Shown here: positions 8,155 through 18,423 of the stretch, in pieces
Numbering within the stretch: position 1 is the first letter of the stretch
Layout: the number at the start of each line of letters is the position of its first letter
Position numbers and translations under genes: made by a program
Source: Cohnella herbarum
GTDB lineage: Bacteria > Bacillota > Bacilli > Paenibacillales > Paenibacillaceae
Length of the DNA stretch: 64,000 bases
Assembly (NCBI RefSeq): GCF_012849095.1
Contig: NZ_CP051680.1
Location: 5,704,001-5,768,000 of the forward strand
Direction of reading: 5' to 3'
The notes under the pieces: generated by a model
What the model saw: only the letters and a program-made list of their open reading frames with translations
Database searches by the model: none
What the model was told of the DNA's origin: nothing

Positions 8155-8916
8155 ATGCAATCCAATTCCATTCAAGTTAAAGGACTGCGAAAATCCTACA
8201 AGCAGCTTCAAGTGCTAAAGGGCGTAGATTTCGAGGTGGCAAAGGGCAGTATTTTCGCCCTGCTGGGCTCCAACGGGGCGGGCAAAACGACGGTAGTCAA
8301 AATTCTCACCACGCTGCTCAAATCAGACAGCGGAACCGCGACCGTAAACGGGTTCGATGTCGCGGCGAAACCCGATCATGTGCGGCAGGCGATCAGTCTG
8401 ACCGGACAATTCGCCGCCGTGGACGAAATATTGACCGGACGGGAAAATCTGATCATGATTGCCAAGCTGCGATACCTCAAAAATCCGCGTCAGGTCGCGG
8501 ACGACTTGCTTACGCGCTTCGGCCTGATCGATGCCGCTGACCGTAGGGCTTCTACGTATTCGGGCGGGATGCGCCGCAGGCTCGACATCGCCTTAAGTCT
8601 TGTCGGTAATCCGCAGATCATTTTCCTCGACGAGCCGACTACCGGGCTTGACCCCGAGGCGCGGATCGAGGTTTGGAAGATCGTTAAGGCGCTTGCCAAC
8701 GGCGGCACGACCGTACTGCTCACCACGCAGTATTTGGATGAAGCCGAGCAGCTTGCCGACCGAATCGCCATTTTGCACGAGGGTAGAATTATCGCCAACG
8801 GCACACTTGCGGATCTCAAAAAGCTGTTCCCGCCAGCAGAGGTGCAGTATGTCGAAAAACAGCCGACTTTAGAGGAAATCTTCCTCGCAATCATCGGCAA
8901 AAAGGAGGGCGCGTAA
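8155..8916 (+). CDS. ABC transporter ATP-binding protein, DrrA-like
   Basis: A 253-residue ATPase with all NBD motifs: Walker A GSNGAGKTT at 38-46, Q-loop (SLTGQFAAVDE), signature YSGGMRRRLD, Walker B IIFLDEPTTGLDP, D-loop and a switch His replaced by Gln in TTQYLDEAEQLAD. That TTQYLDEAE form is typical of DrrA-type drug exporters. The SD GGGAGGGG precedes ATG 8155. The next gene starts one base after the stop, so translation is coupled. It should energise the permease at 8918-9685 as a homodimer. Confidence 0.92.
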   Translation: MQSNSIQVKGLRKSYKQLQVLKGVDFEVAKGSIFALLGSNGAGKTTVVKILTTLLKSDSGTATVNGFDVAAKPDHVRQAISLTGQFAAVDEILTGRENLIMIAKLRYLKNPRQVADDLLTRFGLIDAADRRASTYSGGMRRRLDIALSLVGNPQIIFLDEPTTGLDPEARIEVWKIVKALANGGTTVLLTTQYLDEAEQLADRIAILHEGRIIANGTLADLKKLFPPAEVQYVEKQPTLEEIFLAIIGKKEGA

Positions 8917-8917
8917 T

Positions 8918-9685
8918 ATGGAAGCGACAAAGAAACACTTTTTTAGCGATATGAGCGTTATGCTCGAACGTTCTATGCGCCATATTTTCCGCAGCATGGA
9001 CACGATCGTCACGGTCTGCATCACTCCGATTGCGATGATGCTGCTGTTCGTCTATGTGTTCGGAGGCGCAATTCAAGCCGGAACGGATAGCTATGTGAAT
9101 TATTTATTGCCGGGCATCCTGCTGATTGCGATTGCAAGCGGCATTGCTTACACGTCCTACCGCCTGTTTCTCGATGTGCAGAAGGGGATAATCGAGCGGT
9201 TTCACACGATGCCGATTTCACGTTCCACCATACTGTGGGGGCATGCGCTGACCTCGCTCGTATCCAACGCCATATCGGTAGTCGTCATCATTCTCGTAGC
9301 GTTAATTATGGGCTTTCGTTCGTCGGCGGGAATACTGCCATGGCTTGCGGTAGCCGGCATCCTCATGCTGTTTACGCTGGCGTTAACTTGGGTCGCGGTC
9401 ATTGCCGGACTGTCCGCCAAATCGGTGGATGGCGCAAGCGCCTTTTCCTACCCGATTATCTTCCTGCCGTTTATCAGCTCGGCGTTCGTACCGACCGAGT
9501 CGATGCCGACTGTCGTTCGCGTCTTCGCCGAAAACCAGCCGGTGACCGCGATCGTGGAAGCCCTTCGTGCGCTGCTGTCAGATCAACCGGTGGGCAATGA
9601 TATTTGGGTCGCTCTTGCGTGGTGCGTCGGGATTTTGCTCGTAGCCTATTTCTTCGCGATGAGGGTGTATAAAAAGCGGGTTTAA
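8918..9685 (+). CDS. ABC-2 type transporter permease, DrrB-like
   Basis: A 255-residue integral membrane protein with about six hydrophobic segments, including ITPIAMMLLFVYVFGGAI and the last one (VALAWCVGILLVAYFFAMRVY). The ABC-2 permease signature region runs around GFRSSAGILPW and NPVTAIVEALRALL-like (here NQPVTAIVEALRAL). SD AAAGGAGGG overlaps the ATPase end. It forms the membrane half of the exporter whose expression PadR probably controls. Substrate unknown; drug or antimicrobial export is the usual role. Confidence 0.9.
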   Translation: MEATKKHFFSDMSVMLERSMRHIFRSMDTIVTVCITPIAMMLLFVYVFGGAIQAGTDSYVNYLLPGILLIAIASGIAYTSYRLFLDVQKGIIERFHTMPISRSTILWGHALTSLVSNAISVVVIILVALIMGFRSSAGILPWLAVAGILMLFTLALTWVAVIAGLSAKSVDGASAFSYPIIFLPFISSAFVPTESMPTVVRVFAENQPVTAIVEALRALLSDQPVGNDIWVALAWCVGILLVAYFFAMRVYKKRV

Positions 9686-9742
9686 ATCGTTAATTAAAGA
9701 GATTATAGAACAAATGCTCGATATATATCTGAACGTCATGTG

Positions 9743-9774
9743 AATCCACAACCGCGAGAGGTTGTGGATTTTTG
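9743..9774 (+). terminator. Terminator of the PadR-ABC operon
   Basis: AATCCACAACC pairs perfectly with GGTTGTGGATT around a six-base loop, followed by TTTT. It ends the five-gene operon. Confidence 0.88.
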
Positions 9775-9861
9775 CTATTTAAGATCCGAATTATTGCCCG
9801 AAATAACGTAGAGGAAGAGATTATGAAGTTTAATGCTACCAGCTCTTTCCGGCCGTTTCAC

Positions 9862-10563
9862 TCAATATCTTCGCACGGCGAAACGGCGGAAATGCTTTGT
9901 CACGGCAACAGGACGGCTACCTATCAGGAAGCGACGATCGCCCACTTGCCATGTATGAGTGCGTTTATCTTTTCTACGAATATAGACGTAATTGTAGGGA
10001 GAGGTGGCGTAAATGGCATAACCTTTACGGGTACAATCTCGTAGAAATTTGACGTCTTCGCCCAGAGAGAGATTGGAGAAGCGTACATTTTTGAGGACTT
10101 TTTTCCGAAACAAGAGGGTCCCTCCTTGTACGAATCCAACGAATTTGTTCTTATATTGAGGAGATCGAATTAAAAGCTTGTTGCTTGCAACGAGATAGAC
10201 CAAACATGCATGTTTGCCGATGACCTCGCTTCGCGTGCGCAGGAGCGCCTCGACTTGCTCCCTTAAATAGTAGGGCGAATAATAATCGTCGTGGTCGAAT
10301 TTAGTAATGAGGGGATATTTGGCTCTGCAGATGCCGCAATTTAAGCATTGGCCCAACGAGTGTCGCTCAGGCACTTGATAGACGGTTACATTGGGATAGC
10401 TGGCGACTTTTTTTCGCCATTCCTTTAGATTGATGCTGTCCTTATTAATGATGATAATCAACTCTTTGCGCTTGTAGCGCTGAATGCGGTAATTGTTCAA
10501 GATGTTCATGATAAAATCGGGCTGATTCGTGCACGTGATAATGGACACGCCTGGTTTGGACAA
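9862..10563 (-). CDS. Family 2 glycosyltransferase, small soluble type
   Basis: A 233-residue GT-A enzyme: N-terminal VSIITCTNQPDFI and the nucleotide-sugar/metal motif D90-H-D-D (FDHDDYY). The acceptor half ends in an Arg-rich tail (KHFRRFAVRRY). No membrane segment. The SD GGAGGA lies upstream of ATG 10563. It is divergent from a prolyl 4-hydroxylase gene. Similar enzymes modify spore or surface proteins and teichoic-type polymers; the acceptor here is unknown. A link to hydroxylated collagen-like protein is only a hypothesis. Confidence 0.85.
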   Translation of the reverse strand: MSKPGVSIITCTNQPDFIMNILNNYRIQRYKRKELIIIINKDSINLKEWRKKVASYPNVTVYQVPERHSLGQCLNCGICRAKYPLITKFDHDDYYSPYYLREQVEALLRTRSEVIGKHACLVYLVASNKLLIRSPQYKNKFVGFVQGGTLLFRKKVLKNVRFSNLSLGEDVKFLRDCTRKGYAIYATSPYNYVYIRRKDKRTHTWQVGDRRFLIGSRPVAVTKHFRRFAVRRY

Positions 10564-10797
10564 GAGATTCCTCCTCCGATTGTTTGCTTCTCCGATTCCT
10601 TATTTTATGAAATTCAATGGATGCCATTTTGCTTGGGCTAATTCTGATGTGAGGAATTGATGATACGAAATTAAAGAAGATCAGGATTTCCGCGATAACA
10701 GGTGGAAGGTATTTCATATTCTACGAGGAATTATATAAATTAACCGAAAATGAAAATTCGATTACTTCTCAGTAGTCAATAACGAGGGATGCAATGG

Positions 10798-11433
10798 ATG
10801 ACGATTAGAGAGCAAACGATTGTAAATTCATCTGGAAACAAGATTGTTACAGCGGATAAAGTGATTACGATCGTCGGTAAAATAGAAGAACCGCTTATTA
10901 TGATATTGGAAAACGTATTGAGCTCTTCGGAATGCGACACTCTGATCGATCTGGCTAAAGACAGGATGCAGCGAGCCAAAATCGGCAAATCTCACCTCGT
11001 CAGCGATATTAGAACGAACAGCAGCATGTTCTTCGAGGAAAGCGAAAACGAATTGATTCATACAATCGAAACTAGAGTATCCAATCTGATGAATATACCG
11101 ATTTCGCATGCGGAACCGCTGCAAATTTTACATTATAATGTCGGAGATCAGTATCAGTCTCATTTTGACTATTTTACTTCGGCGAATGTGGCCAACAATC
11201 GGATTAGCACGATGGTCATGTATCTAAACGATGTGGAAGAGGGCGGCGAAACGCATTTTCCTTCGCTTCGTTTTTCGGTAATGCCTAAAAAAGGCAGCGC
11301 CGTCTATTTTGAATATTTTTATAACGATAATCGTATAAATGAACTAACGTTGCATGCGGGACAACCCGTTGCGGTCGGGGAAAAATGGGTAGCCACCCAG
11401 TGGATGAGAAGACAAAGGCTTCGTTATTTGTAA
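10798..11433 (+). CDS. 2-oxoglutarate/Fe(II)-dependent prolyl 4-hydroxylase family protein
   Basis: A 211-residue double-stranded beta-helix dioxygenase. Iron ligands are His122 and Asp124 (QSHFDYF) and His186 (TLHAGQPV); Lys196 (GEKWVATQW) should hold the 2-oxoglutarate C5 carboxylate. The pattern matches bacterial P4Hs such as that of Bacillus anthracis. An in-frame ATG at 10789 abuts the SD (GAGGG 10784-10788), so the ATG at 10798 is preferred. No signal peptide, so it acts in the cytoplasm. The substrate is not adjacent. A collagen-like protein with many Y-position prolines lies at 29011-31548 and is a candidate. Confidence 0.88.
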   Translation: MTIREQTIVNSSGNKIVTADKVITIVGKIEEPLIMILENVLSSSECDTLIDLAKDRMQRAKIGKSHLVSDIRTNSSMFFEESENELIHTIETRVSNLMNIPISHAEPLQILHYNVGDQYQSHFDYFTSANVANNRISTMVMYLNDVEEGGETHFPSLRFSVMPKKGSAVYFEYFYNDNRINELTLHAGQPVAVGEKWVATQWMRRQRLRYL

Positions 11434-11488
11434 CGGACAAATAAATAAAAAGAAGCGGATTTTCACTGGAAATCAAATAAATAGTATA

Positions 11489-11518
11489 TTAGAATAATTA
11501 TTATTTGATATTTATTAT
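11489..11518 (+). promoter_or_regulatory. katG promoter with PerR-box candidate
   Basis: TTAGAATAATTATTA (11489-11503) matches the PerR consensus TTATAATnATTATAA at 12 of 14 defined positions. It overlaps the presumed -35 (TTAGAA) with -10 TATTAT at 11513-11518, 18 bp away. Repression by PerR with release by peroxide fits the downstream catalase-peroxidase. Confidence 0.68.
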
Positions 11519-11525
11519 ATTCTAG

Positions 11526-13718
<2,193 letters not shown>

Positions 13719-13731
13719 CGGCTCTTCGTCA

Positions 13732-13785
13732 AATCGGCGATCTCTCCCGGTATTCAATTCGGGAGGGGTCGCCGATTATTTTTTT
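13732..13785 (+). terminator. katG terminator
   Basis: A long stem (AATCGGCGA...CTCCCG with CGGGAG...TCGCCGATT) is followed by a run of T residues. Confidence 0.88.
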
Positions 13786-13850
13786 GAAACGGTCCGATGG
13801 TCTTTTGTTATACTATAGGAAACCCACTGTACAGAGAGTGAAGATGTGTA

Positions 13851-14483
13851 GTGAACTATACGGGAAGAATCCTTATAACGACTATCATTATAGCGTTGAT
13901 AGCGACTGCCAGGATTTATGGGTACCTCTATTACGATTATCCTCTCTTTAACTTGCCTTATTTCGGGATTGTTTCCGTAATGATCTGTTGGTGGTTGGGC
14001 AGCCAATACGACAAGGTTAAATTTTACTCCGAAAAAGATATCTTGACCTCAGTCCACAACAGGAGATTCGTCCTCCAAACCATTCCTAAACTTCTTGTGC
14101 GAATGGATAAAAGAAACGAAAAATTAAATTTGTTTCTGATCGACGTAGACGATTTCAAAAAGATTAACGATACCTACGGCCATGAAACGGGAGATAAGGT
14201 GCTTCGATATCTTTCAAACATCCTGGTTTCGAATACAACAAAAAAGGATATTGTTGCCCGTTGGGCGGGAGACGAGTTTCTGATCATTTCTCCTTCTTCA
14301 GTCGCAAAGAGTCCGGATGCGATCATAAAACGAATTAATGATGCGTTGAAGAAATTGTCCGAAGAGATAAATATTGAAGTCTCCGTCTCCATTGGAGCTG
14401 CAATCTACCCGAATGAGGCCGGAACATTGGATGCTTTGCTTCATGCTGCGGATTGTAAAATGTATGAAATGAAGTCATCCTAG
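13851..14483 (+). CDS. Small membrane diguanylate cyclase (GGDEF domain)
   Basis: A 210-residue protein with two N-terminal membrane segments (about 5-23 and 36-50) and one GGDEF domain. The active-site loop is AGDEF at 139-143; an Ala at the first position is tolerated in active cyclases. The substrate-binding region (DVDDFKKINDTYGHETGD) is intact. The allosteric RxxD site five residues before the loop reads TKKD, so product inhibition is probably lost. No sensory domain beyond the short membrane part. The start is GTG 13851 with a weak GAGAG SD. It would raise c-di-GMP, which may matter for the MshEN-containing glycosyltransferase at 47187-49247. Confidence 0.85.
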   Translation: MNYTGRILITTIIIALIATARIYGYLYYDYPLFNLPYFGIVSVMICWWLGSQYDKVKFYSEKDILTSVHNRRFVLQTIPKLLVRMDKRNEKLNLFLIDVDDFKKINDTYGHETGDKVLRYLSNILVSNTTKKDIVARWAGDEFLIISPSSVAKSPDAIIKRINDALKKLSEEINIEVSVSIGAAIYPNEAGTLDALLHAADCKMYEMKSS

Positions 14484-14496
14484 AAAGCATATTCGA

Positions 14497-16293
14497 TTAC
14501 TTTCTCAACGCGGCGGCAGGCTCCGTACGGATTAGCTTGTAGCTGGCTAAGATGCTAATTAGAATAACAACAACGCCTGTGGAAATTATGGATAGTAAGA
14601 TTTGTAATGGCGTAATGATAATGGCTACATCGAAGATCATACCGATTAAATAAGTACAGCCAACGAGGACAGCATTAAAGATAACCGACATTGCCGATAA
14701 AAGCAGATTTTCGCTGACAATTATTCTTCGTATAGTTCCTCGATTAAAACCCAAAGCGGACAGCAGCCCGATTTCCTTATATCTCGAATTTTGCAGCTTG
14801 ATGAGCAATACCGTACTGATAGATAAACCAATAGCTAAAATTAAAATAGAAACAATTAGGAACAATCGGTTAAGACCTTTGAATGTGCTTTGCAAAGCTC
14901 CGACTTCTTTAGCCGAGGTTTTACTATCGATGTTATGGTCGGCAAGCATTTGACTGACTGCAACGATATCTTCAAAGTCTGTTACATCGTAACTAATGGA
15001 ATAGCTTTTTTCTTTATCCGCATTTATATATATTTCCTTTTCAATATCGGAGCTTACAAAGAAATCATCGTAGCCTGCATTATAAATGCCGCTGATCGTA
15101 AGCATGTATTCTTTTTCGCCATATTCTAAGGCAAGTTCTTTACCAAGCAAGTTACGAATATCCTTTTCGAACTTTTTGGCAAGGCTCGGACTAAGCGCGA
15201 TTTCCTGTTCGCCTGCTTTGGGCATAGTACCGTAAGACATACTTTCAGTAGCTTTTGGCTGAGGGTATTTTTCTGCCATAACCTCGGTTTTATCTCCCAG
15301 CCTTAGAGTAACATCCGTTATTTTGTATTGATTATAAACATTTTCGATTCGCTCATCGGAATTCAACAATTCATAAACGGTTCCGTCATCCTCGCCTTTG
15401 ATATAGCCGTTGTTATAGGCGGTGTTTTTATCCTTAAAGTCCGAAATCGACTCCTCCATCCTATTCCCCGAAGATAAAGACAACATAAACGCAAGGATAC
15501 CAATGGAAATGGCCAGACTGACAGCCATATAGCGTATGAGATGAACATTGAAGTTTTTAAGTCCTCGCTTGAACGCAGAACCTTTGACAGTCTTATTTAA
15601 GCTGAGTACAGGTTGATCGGTAAGATCTGTTCCAGCATCGATCCCTTTGGCAATCATTTTTCCGTTCTCGATATGGATGACTTCATCCGCAAAGCTGCAA
15701 ATCTTCTGATCGTGAGTAATGACAACAACCAAACGGTCTTTTGAAATCTCTTTTAAGAGCCCCATCAGTTCGTTTGAGTTGCTCCGGTCTAGTGCTCCCG
15801 TCGGTTCATCGGCCAATACTATGCGAGGATTACGAATCAACGCTCTCGCAATTGCGGCTCTTTGCTTTTGACCGCCCGAAAGATTTTCGATTTTGGCATC
15901 CGTCTTTTGCGATAATCCCAGTTTATTTAACAGCTCTTTGGCATTTTTTCTATTTTCCTCTTCGATCGAAGGATTTAGCTCACATGCAAGCAAGATGTTT
16001 TCGAGTACGGTATATCCGCTGAGCAGATGGTAGTTTTGAAAGACAAATCCGATATGGTCTCTGCGATAGGCACACAGTTCATCGGCGTTCAGTTTGCCGA
16101 TCGAAGTCCCCCAAACCGTAATGTCACCGCTGTATTGGCTGTCAAAGCCTGCAAGTAGATGAAGCAGAGTGCTTTTACCAGAGCCCGATGCACCAAGTAG
16201 GCATATAAGTCCTTTGCTGGGTAAAGTAAAGCTTGTATGATTAAGAATTAGGGTATCATCATATCTTTTGCTAAGGTTATGGATCTGAATCAT
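14497..16293 (-). CDS. ABC transporter, fused ATPase-FtsX permease (MacB-like) 2
   Basis: A 598-residue fusion. The N-terminal NBD has Walker A GASGSGKST, signature LSGGQKQRAAIARAL and Walker B IVLADEPTGALD. The C-terminal FtsX/MacB permease has one membrane segment after the NBD, a large extracellular domain of about 220 residues, and three further segments near the end (LFLIVSILILAIGLSI, LLLSAMSVIFNAVLVG, ILLSIISTGVVVILISILAS). It overlaps the preceding gene by one base (TAATG), so the two are translationally coupled and probably form one heteromeric pump. Such pumps export peptides or lipids or sense membrane-active antibiotics with a partner two-component system, as here. Confidence 0.9.
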   Translation of the reverse strand: MIQIHNLSKRYDDTLILNHTSFTLPSKGLICLLGASGSGKSTLLHLLAGFDSQYSGDITVWGTSIGKLNADELCAYRRDHIGFVFQNYHLLSGYTVLENILLACELNPSIEEENRKNAKELLNKLGLSQKTDAKIENLSGGQKQRAAIARALIRNPRIVLADEPTGALDRSNSNELMGLLKEISKDRLVVVITHDQKICSFADEVIHIENGKMIAKGIDAGTDLTDQPVLSLNKTVKGSAFKRGLKNFNVHLIRYMAVSLAISIGILAFMLSLSSGNRMEESISDFKDKNTAYNNGYIKGEDDGTVYELLNSDERIENVYNQYKITDVTLRLGDKTEVMAEKYPQPKATESMSYGTMPKAGEQEIALSPSLAKKFEKDIRNLLGKELALEYGEKEYMLTISGIYNAGYDDFFVSSDIEKEIYINADKEKSYSISYDVTDFEDIVAVSQMLADHNIDSKTSAKEVGALQSTFKGLNRLFLIVSILILAIGLSISTVLLIKLQNSRYKEIGLLSALGFNRGTIRRIIVSENLLLSAMSVIFNAVLVGCTYLIGMIFDVAIIITPLQILLSIISTGVVVILISILASYKLIRTEPAAALRK

Positions 16294-18237
16294 TATCGGT
16301 CACCTGTCTTCAAGGCTGTGATTGTATGGGTCTTTAGGATGGCGATAGCTGTCGTAAAGTAAGCCGCGACGGCTGCTAAAGCAATCAACAGCGCCCCCGT
16401 TAATAACATCTTTGAATTAAGAATACTTGCGTTAAACAAGCCTTTGGTAGCTACATTGATAAGCGGCGATGCAACAAGCATTAACAGGATCGCGGTAATG
16501 GTTTCGGAGATCCTATCCGTCAAGTTAAGCAAGCTCAAATGAGCATTGTGAAAGCCGCTGACTTTATAAATCGCAAATTCTCTTCTTCTCATAAAACCTG
16601 TGATAAGGAAGACGGCAATCACCATAACGACAGCTAAAACGCCTATGATCACGCTAGAAGAGCCTGACTGTTCGGTTGTTTGCTTATTTAATCTAACGAT
16701 ATCCTCGACAAGCTCGAATCTTCCAAGAGGGACAATGCCATCCTCGTTAAGCTCGTCTTTAATCGAAATCATATCGGCAGGAGTCTTGGCACGGATAATA
16801 AAGTTGATGTTGTTATTTTTAATGTCTGCCTGCCGTCTCAGATCGTCAAGCGCGACCTTGCTGAAAAAGAAGGCATCATCGACGGAATACTCCTTCAATT
16901 CCCCTTGATAGTCATAATAGACGGTCGTATCTGCAACGCCGACTATGGTTGCGGTTATGGACGCGTCTTTTTTAACGGGCTCGCCGGTGTCCCAATTGTA
17001 CATCGTGCTGCTAAAATCAATTTCTTTCCCTATAGCTTGCTCGTTCGATAGTCCCAATGTTTTAACGAAACCTTCCGGGACAACAACCTCGTTAACTTTG
17101 CCCATCGGCATTTTTCCCGCTAACAACTTGTTGATTGAAGGAGTACTGCCTGTGCTTTGTACTTGATATTGTTTGCCGCCAACCGTTAATTGGATATCAT
17201 TAAACGCTTGTGAAAAAGCCGTAAAATCAACACGCTTATCGCCGATATATTGCTCATATAATCCGCCAATATCCTGCGTGACGTCAGCGTTCGGCTTTTC
17301 TTCCTGATTGCCGTCCGTTCCCCCCGCGCTCATAAAACTGCCAACGACGCTAATATCTTTGAGTCCTTCGCCATACGTATTAATCAGCTTGTCAAACTCG
17401 CCTTGACTGCTATCCCCGATTGTCCCGCTTACGGTTGTAAGACATAATACTCCAGCCACCATTAGAGCCAGGGTGGATACGATAAATCGCCCGAATTTAC
17501 TTTTAACATTCGTTTTGGTGAGCGTACAAGCTTTTTTGATAGATAAGGAATGACTTTCATCGTATTTAGGATTTGCCGTTATCGTTACGATAGGTTGCGG
17601 TGATGCAATCAACTCTCCTTTATCCAAGCTTATTAGGTTTGATTTATTATCAATCAGATTGGTATCGTGGGTGACAACGATAACCGTCCTGTTTTTAGCG
17701 ATAGCTTTCAGAATATCCATTGTTGTTTTCGCGGTTTTTTCGTCCAAGGCGCTTGTTGGCTCGTCAGCAATGATTACTCGCGGATTTTTCATAAGCTCTC
17801 TTGCGATGGCAACGCGCTGCTTTTGACCGCCGGAGAGATATTTCACTTTTTTGCGTGCGAGGTCAAATATTCCGAGGTCTTTTAAAATGGTTTCAGCGTT
17901 CTTTTGATTCCCATTGTTCTTTAGATACTGGGGTAACAACACATTGTCTAAGACCGATAAATCCTCGAGCAAATTAAAGTCCTGCCAAATAAATCCGAAA
18001 ATATGGTTGTAATAATAGCTTTTTTCGTTGGGATTTAAATCTTTAATGCTCTTGCCGCAAAAATAAACTTCGCCATCGTAATCTTGTTCCATGCCGCTGA
18101 CGATTTTCAGAAGAGTCGTTTTTTCCGCTGCCCGAAGCACCGACTATAAAATTTAATCCTTTCCCGATTGAAAAGGAAATATCGTTCAAAGCGATTTCGC
18201 CGTTATATTGTTTGGTCACGTTCTTGATTTCAAACAT
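16293..18237 (-). CDS. ABC transporter, fused ATPase-FtsX permease (MacB-like) 1, frameshifted in Walker A
   Basis: The gene reads from ATG 18237 (SD AGGAGG at 18253-18248) as MFEIKNVTKQYNGEIALND up to the Walker A GASGSGK. It then shifts frame in an A6 run (18124-18119) and continues as TTLLKIVSG...SGGQKQRVAIARE...VIIADEPTSALD and an FtsX permease to 16293. Removing one A restores a 648-residue protein with every NBD motif. As written, translation from 18237 would stop early. The rest of the gene shows no decay, so this is either a very recent mutation, a homopolymer sequencing error, or slippage. It pairs with the gene at 14497 and is driven by the TTAACA-type promoter at 18251-18302. Confidence 0.85.
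18119..18124 (-). other. Frameshift site: A6 homopolymer in the Walker A codons
   Basis: Six A residues on the coding strand follow GGC AGC GG. Five would keep the motif GSGKTTLLK in frame; six give GSGKNDSS and an early stop. The shift needed is +1. Confidence 0.85.
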
Positions 18238-18250
18238 TTGTTTTGTTCCT

Positions 18251-18302
18251 CCTAAACTTGATGCAACCATCGTATAACAATCGATGTTAAATCCCTGTTA
18301 AG
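18251..18302 (-). promoter_or_regulatory. TTAACA-type promoter, copy 1 of a 52-bp repeat
   Basis: On the minus strand: TTAACA (18301-18296), 5 bp, TTAACA (18290-18285), 10 bp, then -10 TACGAT (18274-18269). It is 49/52 identical to 22659-22710. It drives the two ATPase-FtsX genes. The paired hexamers with 11-bp periodicity are the kind of site OmpR-family regulators bind, and they equal the B. subtilis PhoP-box consensus. The predicted transcript starts about 25 bases before ATG 18237. Confidence 0.72.
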
Positions 18303-18340
18303 GAGCAAAGCTTCATTAGCGTAAGGTAATGATTCCAAAC

Positions 18341-18370
18341 AAAAGGGCAACCCCAAAAAGGGTGCCCTTA
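18341..18370 (-). terminator. Terminator after the solute-binding protein gene
   Basis: Minus strand AAGGGCACCC pairs with GGGTTGCCCTT around a T-rich loop and runs into TTGTTT. It splits the minus-strand block into two transcription units. Confidence 0.75.
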
Positions 18371-18423
18371 AAATTCGCAAAATGGAATGTTACGTTTTAG
18401 ATAGCTCTATTAGGACGTTCTAT

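Noticed and set aside
18119..18124. Programmed ribosomal frameshift at A-AAA-AAC in the ABC gene
   Set aside because: The heptamer is a -1 slippery site, but the shift needed here is +1, and it falls in the Walker A codons where a truncated product would be useless.
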